64,000 bases of DNA. It comes from an uncultured Thermoguttaceae bacterium (GTDB taxonomy: Bacteria; Planctomycetota; Planctomycetia; Pirellulales; Thermoguttaceae). Shown in pieces: positions 1-8,956 of this stretch (the stretch's first letter is position 1; every line of letters starts with the position of its first letter). The position numbers and the translations under genes were made by a program. Where the stretch lies: positions 186,001-250,000 of the forward strand of contig CALKER010000009.1 in NCBI GenBank assembly GCA_938084835.1. The letters are read 5' to 3'. The notes below the pieces were generated by a model that saw only the letters and a list, made by a program, of their open reading frames with translations, was not told the DNA's origin and ran no database searches.

Positions 1-312
1 GGCAAGTCCCAAAGCCGCTTTCGCGAGGAAATTAGCCGTCGCCGGTGCTACGCACAGAATGTCCGCCTCTTGAGCTAATTCGATATGCGGATGGGTGAGC
101 GTATCCCACATACCTAGGGCGACCGGTCGGCGGCTTAAAGCCTCGAAGGTCTTCGGCGACACCAAATGAGTGGCGGCCTCCGTCATCACCACAGTTACGC
201 CCGCAGAAGCTTGCACCAACCTGCTGACCAGTGTGGCCGCTTTGTAGGCCGCAATTCCGCCGGTAACCCCAATAACCACCTCCCGGCCTTGTAAACTCGG
301 GCTCTTTTCCAT
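1..312 (-). CDS. coaBC: Phosphopantothenoylcysteine decarboxylase / phosphopantothenate-cysteine ligase, N-terminal part (runs off the left edge)
   Basis: The 104 visible codons start at ATG 312 and encode the N-terminal flavoprotein (CoaC) half of the bifunctional coenzyme A biosynthesis enzyme. In the full protein, CoaB adds cysteine to 4-phosphopantothenate and CoaC decarboxylates the product with FMN. Visible signatures are the Rossmann-like start VVIGVTGGIAAYKA at about residues 12-25, the VVMTEAATHLV segment, the HIELAQEAD motif containing the family's conserved histidine, and VAPATANFLAKAA, which contributes to FMN binding. The gene is cut by the window edge, so the CoaB ligase half cannot be judged. 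It is last in the yicC-gmk-rpoZ-coaBC run, a common bacterial arrangement. Function follows from strong family motifs; the fusion to CoaB is assumed from typical family length. Confidence 0.93.
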   Translation of the reverse strand, partial: MEKSPSLQGREVVIGVTGGIAAYKAATLVSRLVQASAGVTVVMTEAATHLVSPKTFEALSRRPVALGMWDTLTHPHIELAQEADILCVAPATANFLAKAALGLA

Positions 313-435
313 ATTTCGATCACCTTTCAACACCCAAAAGCAACACGCATTTTCTCCATCGTTGATGTCCAACAGGCCGAGGCGGAAACGCCCCATTCCG
401 GCCCCCCTCAGACCGCTTCAACCCACCCAAGCATC

Positions 436-699
436 TCAGAAACCGGGAAAACCCATCTCGGGTGGCCCGATTTTGGCTCCGTCTGAGTCGGCAATTTGTA
501 CATTCAACTCGGTATCCAGATAGATTTTGTCCTGCAGGATTTCCTGCAGGATGATTTTCATCCGATCGTTGGTGTCCAGCTGGACGAGGGGCTCGGCCCC
601 CTGCATCAGGGCAATCAAACGTTTTTGAATGAGGGTGGTCAAGCGAAATGGCCCACCGACTTTCCGGAAGATTTCCTCATCACACAATTCTTCGTACAT
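436..699 (-). CDS. rpoZ: DNA-directed RNA polymerase omega subunit
   Basis: An 87-residue protein of typical omega length. Omega is the small RNA polymerase subunit that wraps the beta-prime C-terminus and helps holoenzyme assembly. The N-terminus (MYEELCDEEIFRKVGGPFRL) is followed by the omega-like core LTTLIQKRLIALMQGAEPLV, where the family usually has an R-A-R-Q-L pattern. The C-terminal half (LDTNDRMKIILQEILQDKIYL) is a divergent form. Position supports the call more than sequence does: it sits between gmk and coaBC, the standard place for rpoZ. A GGGAG element lies about 12 bases upstream of ATG 699. The coding DNA holds two copies of CCTGCAGG eleven bases apart, encoding the repeated ILQ(E/D). 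Confidence 0.85.
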   Translation of the reverse strand: MYEELCDEEIFRKVGGPFRLTTLIQKRLIALMQGAEPLVQLDTNDRMKIILQEILQDKIYLDTELNVQIADSDGAKIGPPEMGFPGF

Positions 700-1492
700 G
701 GCCTTCTACAACTCCCTACCTCGCACGTCAAGGTTCACACCAGCTTTAGGCTTATACGCTGTCAGCCGTGGAACTCCATCAATCGAGACACGCTCCCTTA
801 TGATGCCGCCTTGAAAATGGCCAGCATCCAAAGCAAGTTCTGCTTTTTGCCTCTCACTCTACAAGTAAAGTGTTTGCCCCGAGCGAGGAACTTCCTCGCC
901 AGCATCACGGGGAATTTTTACTGGACTCACCCGCCCCGGCCTTAAGCTTCGGCTCCCCGCAAGTATTGCTCCACGATTCGCGATTCCAGCAAACCTTGCG
1001 GGGAAAACGTGGATCACTTCCGACGGAGATATTTTGCTCCTCCAGGCCAGCCTTTGAACCACTCGATACCCCATTTCACTTATTGGCAAGGGCTACAAGT
1101 CGCAGTTATTTTATCGCCAAAGGCAAGATGCCTGTTTCCTAACGAAAAACGAAACCACCGCTGTGGCCGCATCGGGCTTTCATGAGCCAAAAGCCGGCCT
1201 GGCGCAGCTGCGAGCTCAGCCCCCACCGGCAAGGGGAGAAAAACCACGCCCACTGACCGCACGGACGCCCGAGATTTCCGCGGAGCCCCTGGAAGCCGTC
1301 ACAGGTGTCGCTGGGTCGCATGGCCGTAGTTCCGTTACCAACGGTTCAGCCGTCGCTCCCATCCCAGCGGTTTCTTACCACGACCCGCAAGACGGTGCGG
1401 TTGTCGGGTGGGTGCCTTAGAAAAACCGAACCCCGTTGAAAAATCGTGGAGCTAAATACAAACCTGCGCCCTACTGCAACCCTGCTTCCTAA
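700..1492. other. Intergenic region between rpoZ and gmk, no gene recognised
   Basis: About 790 bases separate gmk from rpoZ although these genes are usually adjacent or overlapping. Short open frames exist on both strands but none has recognisable domain motifs or a convincing ribosome-binding site. I see no tRNA, terminator or repeat here. A separate promoter for rpoZ-coaBC could lie here, but I cannot point to one. Confidence 0.5.
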
Positions 1493-2080
1493 TTAATTAC
1501 TTAAGCCTGCCTCTGCTTTAAGAATCTCACGAATTTGATTAACGACATCATCCAGATTATCATTCACGACTTGGTACCGATAATGGTTAGCGAACTTTAA
1601 TTCTTGGGTGGCTCGGGCCAGCCGTTCGTTGGCTGAAAATGCATCCTCGGTACCTCTTTGGGTCAATCGGTGTTTCAGTTCTTCCAGGCTCGGGGGGAGG
1701 AGGAAGATACTCACGGCTTCAGGGTAAATTGCCATCACCTGGCTTGCACCCTGGACATCGATCTCCAATAACACCCATCGACCGGCCCGGAGATGGCGCT
1801 CCACCTCCTCGCGCAATGTTCCGTACCAATGCCCGCCAAAGATTTGGAAACACTCAAGGAAGTCTCCGGCGACTTTTCTGCGGGCAAATTCTTCGGGGGT
1901 GAGGAAGTAGTAGTCCACGCCGTCCCGTTCCTCCGGTCGCGGCGGCCGGGTTGTAACAGAGACACTTCGAACAAGCGGTACGGGCGCGCGTTCAAGTAGG
2001 AGGCGCCGGACCGTACTTTTCCCCACGCCCGAGGGCCCAGACAGAATTACAATTTTTCCCCGACCCGCAAATTCGACCAT
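1493..2080 (-). CDS. gmk: Guanylate kinase
   Basis: Phosphorylates GMP (and dGMP) to GDP with ATP, an essential step of purine nucleotide recycling. The 195-residue form beginning at ATG 2080 (MVEFAGRGKIVILSG) is the usual guanylate kinase length. It carries the P-loop GPSGVGKST, the GMP-binding region SVTTRPPRPEERDGVDYYF, the FGGHWYGT segment and the core strand VLLEIDVQGA. The lid and adenine region (LTQRGTEDAFSANERL) is also present. The frame is open to an upstream start at 2146, but the added 22 residues are Arg/Pro-rich and not part of the family, so the internal ATG is preferred. It lies downstream of yicC in the conserved yicC-gmk-rpoZ-coaBC order. Confidence 0.96.
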   Translation of the reverse strand: MVEFAGRGKIVILSGPSGVGKSTVRRLLLERAPVPLVRSVSVTTRPPRPEERDGVDYYFLTPEEFARRKVAGDFLECFQIFGGHWYGTLREEVERHLRAGRWVLLEIDVQGASQVMAIYPEAVSIFLLPPSLEELKHRLTQRGTEDAFSANERLARATQELKFANHYRYQVVNDNLDDVVNQIREILKAEAGLSN

Positions 2081-2274
2081 TTTCCCGAACAAATCCAGCG
2101 CGGGGGTTTTGCGGCGATAACGCCCCGGGGGGCGAAGGCACCTCAACCTAAGAACGTCTCGGTAGATGGGTCAACTCGTGCGCTAAACCTGTCCCCGAAC
2201 TTCGAACCCACTATTTTTCCGGAAGAAACAACCAACCTTGCTCCAAACGTTTTTAGCATCAAAGGCAGGCGAGG

Positions 2275-3159
2275 TTACTCCAAATTTTGAACGATTTCCC
2301 GAAGCCGCTCCACAACGGTTTTGATCTCCACGACCCAATGACTAATTTGTCCGTCGGCTGCTTTCGCCCCAATAGTACTTGCCTCGCGATGCATTTCCTG
2401 AGCCAGAAAATCCAGCTGCCGACCCGAACATTCCTCGGCTTCTAACAGGTTCAAAAACTGGTGGAAATGTCCCCGGAGGCGGACCACTTCCTCGCCAATG
2501 TCAACCCGATCGGCAAAGCTGGCCACTTCGCGAAGGATATCCACCTCACCCGCCACCACATTGACCGATGTCAACAGTTGACGAAGCCGTTCCTCAAATC
2601 TCTCTCGATAGGCCGCCACCGTAAGGGGTGCCTGCCTTTCGATGCGGCCAAGCAATTCAAGACCCTTGGCGCACATTTCCCGCAAAATACTGAGGGTAGC
2701 AGCCCCTTCCGCACGACGCGATTTTTCCACTTGATCAAGAGCCGCTCCTAAGGCCTTTTCCACCATGGGCCATACAAGCTCCGTCTCGGTTTCCTCGGAT
2801 CCTTGAGCTTCTACAACCCCGGGCAGGCCCAAAATGGCTTGCAACGTTAAAGATTCCGGAAAGCCCCACCGGACGCGAAGAACGGCAAGCTGGTTCATGT
2901 AGGCTTCAAAAACTTGCTCATTGATTCGCCACCGCGGGCGGTCAAATGTCCGCTGCAGCCGAATGTAAACATGCACCGTGCCGCGCCGCAAGCGTTGACG
3001 AATTATTTGCTCCACCTGCGGAGCGAAATTAGTAAATCCTTCCGGGAGGCTGGGAATGACCTTTAAAAAACGATTGTTGAGCGTGCGAATTTCCACAGTC
3101 GCTGCAAAGGGACCACATTCCACCTTAGCCTCACCGAACCCGGTCATGCTCACAATCAC
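2275..3159 (-). CDS. yicC: YicC family endoribonuclease
   Basis: A 294-residue protein starting at a GTG codon with the diagnostic YicC N-terminus MIVSMTGFGEA. Further family signatures are EIRTLNNRFLKV near residue 25 (usual form E-x-R-S-V-N-x-R) and the C-terminal block LDFLAQEMHREASTIGAKAAD (usual form LDFLxQExxREANTxxSK), which carries acidic residues linked to the nuclease activity. E. coli YicC has been shown to act as an RNase on small RNAs; the rest of the family is assumed to be similar. Length is standard. It is 128 bases upstream of the gmk frame on the same strand, the gene pair seen in many bacteria. Confidence 0.95.
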   Translation of the reverse strand: MIVSMTGFGEAKVECGPFAATVEIRTLNNRFLKVIPSLPEGFTNFAPQVEQIIRQRLRRGTVHVYIRLQRTFDRPRWRINEQVFEAYMNQLAVLRVRWGFPESLTLQAILGLPGVVEAQGSEETETELVWPMVEKALGAALDQVEKSRRAEGAATLSILREMCAKGLELLGRIERQAPLTVAAYRERFEERLRQLLTSVNVVAGEVDILREVASFADRVDIGEEVVRLRGHFHQFLNLLEAEECSGRQLDFLAQEMHREASTIGAKAADGQISHWVVEIKTVVERLREIVQNLE

Positions 3160-3361
3160 TGCTCTTTACCCCTCTGCACGGCCTGCGGCCCGACGGAGAG
3201 CTCGGGCTTCGCCAAGGAGGAAGGCTTTTATCCACGGCTGCCCAATCGGGGCCAGGAAATCCACAAGCTCTCGGGAAACAACGATGACGACAAACCTACG
3301 AAGTATTCCCTCACAATACCGCGGCAACAAACCGAAAGCAGCACAAAAATATCGCGCACCG

Positions 3362-3727
3362 TTATGGCCCCGGCGAAGGGGACTCACCTGCTGCCCCCGG
3401 TTGTGGCCAAGGGGTAGCTTGGGTCCCTTCCGTCCCGGCCGGAGCCGACTGGGCCGGTAATCCGGCGGGCAATTCAATCCGAGGACGACTGACACTCAGC
3501 AACCGCACGCTGACAAGGCACAACAGGATCCAGATTGAGGCCAACACGATGGTAATACGGGTAAAGATATCCCCGGCCTTGGTGCCAAAGGGATTTTGAG
3601 TAGCCAACCCTCCCGCAAGCCCGGCCAAACCACCGCCACGTCCCCGCTGCAAAAGAATGACCACAATCAACAGCACCGCAAGGAAAAAAAGCATTATCAT
3701 AAGCAGAGTTTCAAAAATTCCACCCAT
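3362..3727 (-). CDS. secG: Preprotein translocase subunit SecG
   Basis: SecG is the small auxiliary subunit of the SecYEG channel and aids SecA-driven protein export. The 121-residue product has two transmembrane segments, about residues 5-26 (LLMIMLFFLAVLLIVVILLQ) and 56-78 (ITIVLASIWILLCLVSV). Between them is the hallmark cytoplasmic loop LLQRGRGGGLAGLAGG followed by FGTKAGDIFTRIT (usual form FG..a...L.k.T). The C-terminus is an extra Pro/Ala/Gly-rich tail of about 40 residues, common in variable SecG tails. ATG 3727 is preceded by AGGAG at suitable spacing. It sits between tpiA and yicC, and tpiA-secG is a widespread pair. Confidence 0.94.
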   Translation of the reverse strand: MGGIFETLLMIMLFFLAVLLIVVILLQRGRGGGLAGLAGGLATQNPFGTKAGDIFTRITIVLASIWILLCLVSVRLLSVSRPRIELPAGLPAQSAPAGTEGTQATPWPQPGAAGESPSPGP

Positions 3728-4092
3728 CGTGTGGACTCCTACCTAAGCGAACCCGCACCAGGTTTTTCTCGCAGGAGGGTGAATCCTAAGGCAGACTCCG
3801 CAGCAACTGCAAACCTTGCCCCCAGCCTGAACTCATCCAGGAACTTGCAGCCACCGCGATACTGGCCGGCAATTGCTTCGCTTTCGTGGCTCTCGGCAGA
3901 AAGTGTTGCCCGAACCAACCTCCGCTGGAATATCCAAAGCTCAAGGTCCGGCTCGGAGTATCCGCTCGAGGGACCAGCGGCGGCCGCACGGTATCACGAT
4001 TTCTGCGGATGGCCATCTTTCGGCGAATTGTGGACAAATCTACAGCATTTTTTCAGTTTGTTCGTTAAGTTCCAGATGATTACTTTTGCTCG
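3728..4092. other. Intergenic region tpiA-secG, no gene recognised
   Basis: About 365 bases with short open frames on both strands that lack domain motifs. No terminator or RNA gene is evident. The secG ribosome-binding site is at its left edge. Confidence 0.45.
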
Positions 4093-4863
4093 TTATTGGC
4101 CGACGTGCCGCCCCTGGGCCGCTATGCCGAGGAATTGATCAGCTTTCAGACTGGCTCCTCCCACCAGGACTCCATCGATATCCGGCTGGGCGAGAAGGGG
4201 CCCGGCATTTTCCGCGTTGACACTTCCGCCATAAAGGATCCGCACAGATTCAGCCACCTGGCCGTTGTAACGCAAGCGGATGATATCCCGCAGCTGCGCG
4301 TGCACCTCCTGAGCCTGCTCTGTTGTGGCTACTTTGCCCGTACCGATCGCCCACACCGGCTCGTAAGCGATGACAACCTTTACCATTTGCTCCGCGGAGA
4401 GGCCGGACAGTGAACCATCAAATTGTCGCCGAATGACCTCCGCCGTCTCTCCCGCCTCCCGCTCCGACAGAAGCTCGCCTACACACACAATTGGCACAAG
4501 CCCTACTTGTAGCGCTGCATGCACTTTCCGGTTTACTTCCTCACTGGTTTCGCGAAGGACGTGGCGCCTCTCGGAATGGCCTAAGATCACATAACGGCAT
4601 CCCAGATCGACAAGCATCGTGGGACTAATTTCGCCGGTAAATGCCCCCGAGGCACGATAAAACATGTTCTGCGCCCCCAAGGCGACGGGTGTGCCCTTAA
4701 CAACTTGCCCCACGGCCTCTAGATACACGCTGGGCGGACAAACCGCCAGATCGACATGATCCACTTGGCTGGCACCGCGGACAATGGCCTCGGCCAGCGC
4801 CACTGCCCCGGCGCGATTAAGGTTCATCTTCCAGTTACCTGCAACCAGTTGCCTTCGCGACAC
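4093..4863 (-). CDS. tpiA: Triosephosphate isomerase
   Basis: Interconverts dihydroxyacetone phosphate and glyceraldehyde 3-phosphate in glycolysis and gluconeogenesis. The 256-residue protein starts at GTG 4863, with AGGGAGAA upstream. It shows every catalytic landmark of the TIM barrel: AGNWKMN with the substrate-binding Asn and Lys near residues 8-14, GHSERR with the catalytic histidine at about 95, YEPVWAIGTGKVA with the catalytic glutamate and flexible loop 6, and the phosphate-binding YGGSV and VGGASL segments. Length is normal. It heads the tpiA-secG-yicC-gmk run and lies 123 bases downstream of the EF-G-like gene. Confidence 0.97.
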   Translation of the reverse strand: MSRRQLVAGNWKMNLNRAGAVALAEAIVRGASQVDHVDLAVCPPSVYLEAVGQVVKGTPVALGAQNMFYRASGAFTGEISPTMLVDLGCRYVILGHSERRHVLRETSEEVNRKVHAALQVGLVPIVCVGELLSEREAGETAEVIRRQFDGSLSGLSAEQMVKVVIAYEPVWAIGTGKVATTEQAQEVHAQLRDIIRLRYNGQVAESVRILYGGSVNAENAGPLLAQPDIDGVLVGGASLKADQFLGIAAQGRHVGQ

Positions 4864-4986
4864 TCGTGGTTCTCCCTGGATCTCTTAAAAGTTCCTCACC
4901 GAGGTACTCCCCCCGCCGAGCTGAGGACACCCTGGATCAAGCCTGTTAGCTTCCCCGGCCGGCACGCAGAGGTAGTGGTAGCTCGA

Positions 4987-7089
4987 CTATTCCTTCTCTT
5001 CCTCTTCCTCCAGCTTTGCCTTGCGGATGATTTCTTCCTGGATGTGCGGAGGCACGATTTCGTAACGGACAAACTCCATCGTATACGAGCCTTGCCCACC
5101 GGTAATACTGGAAAGCACCCGCGCGTAGCTCATCACCTCGGCCAAGGGAGCCTCGGCAATCACCGTCTGCATGCCCGGACCGGCGGAATTCAGCCCGATC
5201 GGTCGGCCCCGTCGGCTTGAAATGTCGCTGTTGATGTCGCCCACTTTTTCCGTGGGAACCGTCACCTCCAACCGCACAATGGGCTCCAAAATCGCGGGTC
5301 TGGCCTGCTGGAACACATTGCGAAATGCCATTGACGCCGCAATCTTAAACGCCTGTTCCGAGCTATCCACAGGGTGATGCTTTCCGTAAAAGACCTCCAC
5401 ACAGACGTCTTGAACCGGATAGCCGGCGATCACGCCTTTTTCGATCCGCTCCCGAAAACCTTTTTCGACCGCTGGCATAAAGTTGCTGGGAATCACACCT
5501 CCCACGATAGAGTCCACCCAAAGGAAATTACTCTCCGGATCGTAGTGCCACTCTTTCATTTCGGGAAAGCGCTCTTTAGTGGCATACTCTTCCGGCTTGA
5601 TATCCCGCGGCAAAGGCCACATGCGAATATGGACTTCCCCAAACTGGCCACGACCTCCCGTTTGTTTCTTGTGCCGATAACTCCCCTCAGCTTTGGCCTG
5701 GATGGTTTCCCGATAGGGAATTTTGGGTTCCTTGGTGACGATCTCCAGCTTATCCCGCCGTTTTAATCGTTCGAGAATAATCTGGAGGTGCAGCTCACTC
5801 ATGCCGGTGATCACGGTCTCCTTTGTCTGCGGATCGCGATCAAGCCGAAAGGTGGGGTCCTCCTGGCAAACTTTGGCCAAGGAGGAGCTGAGCTTGGCCT
5901 CGTCACCGCGACTCTTCGGACTAGCAGCAAGGCCTACCATAGGCGTCGGGAAGACCAGCGGCGGCAAGGTGTACTCGCCGAAGGTACTTCCGGTCTCCAG
6001 TTCCTCCAATTTGGTCACTGCAACGATTTGTCCGGCCATGGCCGAGTCAACCGGCTCCATTTCATTGGCCTGAACTCGGTAAAGCTGGGCCAGCTTGACG
6101 GCCTTTCGTTGACCCACCACCGAAACACTTTCCCCGCTGCGAAGAGATCCATTGTAGATGCGTATATAGCTGATCTTTTGGACAAACGGGTCGATCCTTG
6201 TTTTAAACACGCGGGCGACCAGGGGACCGGCCGGATCAGCCGGCAGCTCCTCCTCGTTGCCCTCAGTCGCGATTGCCTTCCGCGGCAACTGTTTGGGGGA
6301 CGGTACCGCCATAGCCAAAGCATCCAAAAGCTCTTTGAGGCCAATTCCCATTTTGGCCGATACGCACAAGATGGGAATCAAGGTCCCCCTGGCCACGGCC
6401 GTGCTAAGTAACCGCGACATTTCTTCCGGGGTGGGAGGTTGGCCCTCCAAATACCGCTCCATCACGGCATCATCAGCCTCCACGATCGATTCCACCAGCG
6501 ATTCGTGAATTTCCCGAGGGTCAATCACTGCGCCGGTGGTTTCAGTCGGAGGTTCCAGTGTGCTCACCACCCCTCGCAACTCGGCCCCCAAACCTACTGG
6601 GACATTAAGCAACACACACTCATTGCCGAAAAACTCCCGAATCCGTGCAATCAATTGGGGAAAATTGATGTTTTCCTGGTCGAGTTTGGTGATGATGACC
6701 AATCGGCCCACCCCTGCCTTCTGGGCCTCTTGAAATACGCGGCGCGTGTTAACTTCAATTCCCGCCTGCGCATTGATCACAATGGCCGCGGCCTCCACCG
6801 CGCTTAGAGCGCTAATTGTCTGGCCGATGAAATCCGGATACCCCGGAGTATCTAGCAACTGAAAGTATTTGCCGTCGTGGAGAAAATGGGTAATTTTGGC
6901 CTCGATCGTGTACTTATGCGCCTTTTCCTCTTCGTCGAAGTCGCAGACACTGGTCCCATCGTCCACACTTGCCGGCCGCGTTACCTCTCCCGTCAGATGC
7001 AGAATTTTGTCCACAAGCGTAGTCTTGCCCGAGGACCCGTGACCACAAAGAGCTAGAGTGCGAATATTCTCAACCGACAGCGATTGCAT
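4987..7089 (-). CDS. Elongation factor G-like translational GTPase
   Basis: A 700-residue GTPase with the full EF-G domain order: G domain, beta-barrel domain II, domain III, domain IV and C-terminal domain V. The P-loop GHGSSGKTT is at residues 16-24, the switch-II motif DTPGYPDF at 80-87 (GYPDF instead of GHVDF), and TKLDQ replaces NKxD at 134-138. The block GGRGQFGEV is in domain IV. These changes match the EF-G-like subgroup found beside canonical FusA in many bacteria, whose cellular role is not settled, so canonical translocation should not be assumed. The C-terminus ends in a run of acidic residues. ATG 7089 is preferred because GGAGGA and AAGGGA lie upstream; a longer open frame to 7212 adds 41 non-family residues. 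It is upstream of tpiA. Confidence 0.9.
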   Translation of the reverse strand: MQSLSVENIRTLALCGHGSSGKTTLVDKILHLTGEVTRPASVDDGTSVCDFDEEEKAHKYTIEAKITHFLHDGKYFQLLDTPGYPDFIGQTISALSAVEAAAIVINAQAGIEVNTRRVFQEAQKAGVGRLVIITKLDQENINFPQLIARIREFFGNECVLLNVPVGLGAELRGVVSTLEPPTETTGAVIDPREIHESLVESIVEADDAVMERYLEGQPPTPEEMSRLLSTAVARGTLIPILCVSAKMGIGLKELLDALAMAVPSPKQLPRKAIATEGNEEELPADPAGPLVARVFKTRIDPFVQKISYIRIYNGSLRSGESVSVVGQRKAVKLAQLYRVQANEMEPVDSAMAGQIVAVTKLEELETGSTFGEYTLPPLVFPTPMVGLAASPKSRGDEAKLSSSLAKVCQEDPTFRLDRDPQTKETVITGMSELHLQIILERLKRRDKLEIVTKEPKIPYRETIQAKAEGSYRHKKQTGGRGQFGEVHIRMWPLPRDIKPEEYATKERFPEMKEWHYDPESNFLWVDSIVGGVIPSNFMPAVEKGFRERIEKGVIAGYPVQDVCVEVFYGKHHPVDSSEQAFKIAASMAFRNVFQQARPAILEPIVRLEVTVPTEKVGDINSDISSRRGRPIGLNSAGPGMQTVIAEAPLAEVMSYARVLSSITGGQGSYTMEFVRYEIVPPHIQEEIIRKAKLEEEEEKE

Positions 7090-7570
7090 GACCAAATTCC
7101 CTTTTTTCCTCCAAATATCCTCCAAAAATGGCCACACAGCATCACCGACGAGTAAGGCCCACAGGATTGGGCTCCGTATCCTGCCTAGCCATTTACCCGC
7201 CCGTTGATGCACCTAGCCAGCCACTCATGATGTTCACCACTTCTTATGCTACGCCACCGCCACCACCCACTGGGGTAACCGCCGCCAACTCTGTACGGTA
7301 CGCAAGGCCAAAGCTCCTCGCGCTAAGCGACACAAACGCTGGCAGCTTCGCAATTCCTAGGCCTGATGCCGGCATGGCATCACTTCGCTGCGCAACCCTG
7401 CGACAACCCGCGGAAAAAGGCCCCGCATACGAAGTCCCCTGCCCCCCGCTACCCGCAAGCGGAATCGCAGCTCCCTACATGGCTGCTTTGCAGAGGTTAA
7501 TCACCGGGCGGAATTTTCGTAGCAGCCCAGGGTACCCGAGCTAAATCTCGGGAGTTGGTTCCCGCTCATT
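7090..7570. other. Intergenic region hisA to EF-G-like gene, no gene recognised
   Basis: About 480 bases. Apart from the hairpin at 7535-7552 and the ribosome-binding site of the EF-G-like gene I see no gene, repeat or RNA. A run of CCACCGCCACC near 7255 is low-complexity. Confidence 0.5.
7535..7552 (-). terminator. Hairpin just after hisA, possible terminator
   Basis: A perfect 6-bp stem (CCCGAG / CTCGGG) with a 6-base loop lies 18 bases past the hisA stop codon. There is no U-tract on the minus strand, so it is at best a weak intrinsic terminator or an RNA-stabilising 3-prime hairpin. Confidence 0.3.
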
Positions 7571-8305
7571 TCAGCCAGATTGCTCCGGCTGCTCCCCCGC
7601 CGCTTGCAAGGCATCGCGCAAGTTGATTGTTCCCTCATAAAGCGCCCGACCAATCACACAGCCCCGCACACCGGCCCTGGCCAGCGCCCTAACGTGTTCC
7701 ACAGTGGCAATACCCCCCGCGGCAATCACGGGGAAGGGAAGACCTTGCTGCAGTGCGACAACGGCCGGAATATTCGGACCGCTGAGCATTCCGTCACTTG
7801 CGATGTCGGTATACAGGACGGCCGCAAGGGGTTCCCCAACAAACTGGTGAGCCGCCTCCCAAGCCTGGAGACAAGTGGTCTCCTGCCATCCCGCGATGGC
7901 CACCCAACCGTCTCGCGCATCGACCGCTAAAACCAATCTGTGGGGAAATCGCCGGCACATCCGTCGAAACCACTCTGGGTCTTTTAAGGCGGCAGTCCCC
8001 ACGATGGCTCGGTCGACACCCAAGGCGAGAACCTCCTCCAAGGCCTCCGCCGTGCGAAGTCCCCCTCCCAACTGACACGGTACGGGTACCACTTGACGAA
8101 TTGCGCGCACTACCTCCAAACTGGCCGGCCTGCCCAACCTGGCTCCATCCAAATCAACCAAATGAAGTCGAGTGGCCCCTTCGCCTACCCAATGCTTAGC
8201 GATCGCAACCGGATCCTCGCCAAAGACAGTTACGTCGCGATAATTTCCCTGCCTCAAGCGGACACATGAACCCCCTAAAAGGTCTATTGCCGGCCAGACT
8301 TCCAT
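7571..8305 (-). CDS. hisA: Phosphoribosylformimino-5-aminoimidazole carboxamide ribotide isomerase (HisA)
   Basis: Catalyses the Amadori rearrangement of ProFAR to PRFAR, the fourth step of histidine biosynthesis. The 244-residue beta/alpha barrel starts at ATG 8305 with MEVWPAIDLLGGSCVRL, containing the catalytic aspartate. It continues with HLVDLDGA, the first phosphate-binding loop QLGGGLRT, YTDIASDGMLSGPN with the second catalytic aspartate, and the second phosphate site AAGGIAT followed by CVIGRALYEG. The frame extends to a TTG at 8371, but those 22 residues are not part of the family. No other his genes are nearby, so the pathway genes are dispersed. Confidence 0.95.
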   Translation of the reverse strand: MEVWPAIDLLGGSCVRLRQGNYRDVTVFGEDPVAIAKHWVGEGATRLHLVDLDGARLGRPASLEVVRAIRQVVPVPCQLGGGLRTAEALEEVLALGVDRAIVGTAALKDPEWFRRMCRRFPHRLVLAVDARDGWVAIAGWQETTCLQAWEAAHQFVGEPLAAVLYTDIASDGMLSGPNIPAVVALQQGLPFPVIAAGGIATVEHVRALARAGVRGCVIGRALYEGTINLRDALQAAGEQPEQSG

Positions 8306-8956
8306 TCTCGCAACGATTCCCAAATGGTGAAATACCAACTCTGTTGGCGCCTCGGCATGGTTCGGAGACAACCTAAGGAGCTTGAATGATCCGAATCAGA
8401 GTAGTATTACGAAAACTTTTGCCAAAGGCAACCTTACCCAAGTTCGGCCCAATTAACCCAACGAATGCTTTGTTCGACCTATGGTCATTAAATTCGCAAC
8501 TTTGATGAAGTATCAAAGGAGATGATACCGTCATCCGGACGTATAAACGCAGAGGACCAAAATGATTAGTGAAAAAAAGGACTAGGAAACGGACGCTCGG
8601 CACAAAGCCCCTTTGTGCTTCTGCCCAGAACATGATTCCCCATTACCAGGTGTTGCTTGCTGAAAGATGTCGTCGGGTGGACCAATCTCCCACATGCTGA
8701 GGCCATTGGGTAAGCTAGTCGCTCGGCGTTCGGCACATCTGACGACAAACAAGGGCAGACTGCCGGGACACTAAGTAGAGCGCCGGGACATTAAGGGGAG
8801 ATTTAGTTAACCCTCAGAGACAAATTCTTCCGACGTTTGCCGAGCGATATTACTGGGATTCCCTAGTTTAGCTGTTTTGTCAGCAGGCCTTTGCAAAAAA
8901 ATCTGCGGCATGAACATTCTCACTAGTGAAGAAACTACCACAGGAGTGATTTTCCA
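8306..8956. other. Intergenic region between divergent hisA and the M24 peptidase gene
   Basis: About 650 bases that must hold both divergent promoters. The only structure I can support is a two-copy direct repeat, GCCGGGACAYTAAG at 8762-8775 and 8782-8795 (period 20). Open frames here are short and without motifs. Confidence 0.5.
8762..8795. repeat. Two-copy 14-bp direct repeat
   Basis: GCCGGGACACTAAG at 8762-8775 and GCCGGGACATTAAG at 8782-8795, period 20, one mismatch, upstream of the M24 peptidase gene. Confidence 0.8.

Noticed and set aside
859-1089. Open frame between gmk and rpoZ (76 codons, minus)
   Set aside because: Basic low-information peptide without motif or ribosome-binding site; neighbouring genes give no reason to expect a gene here.
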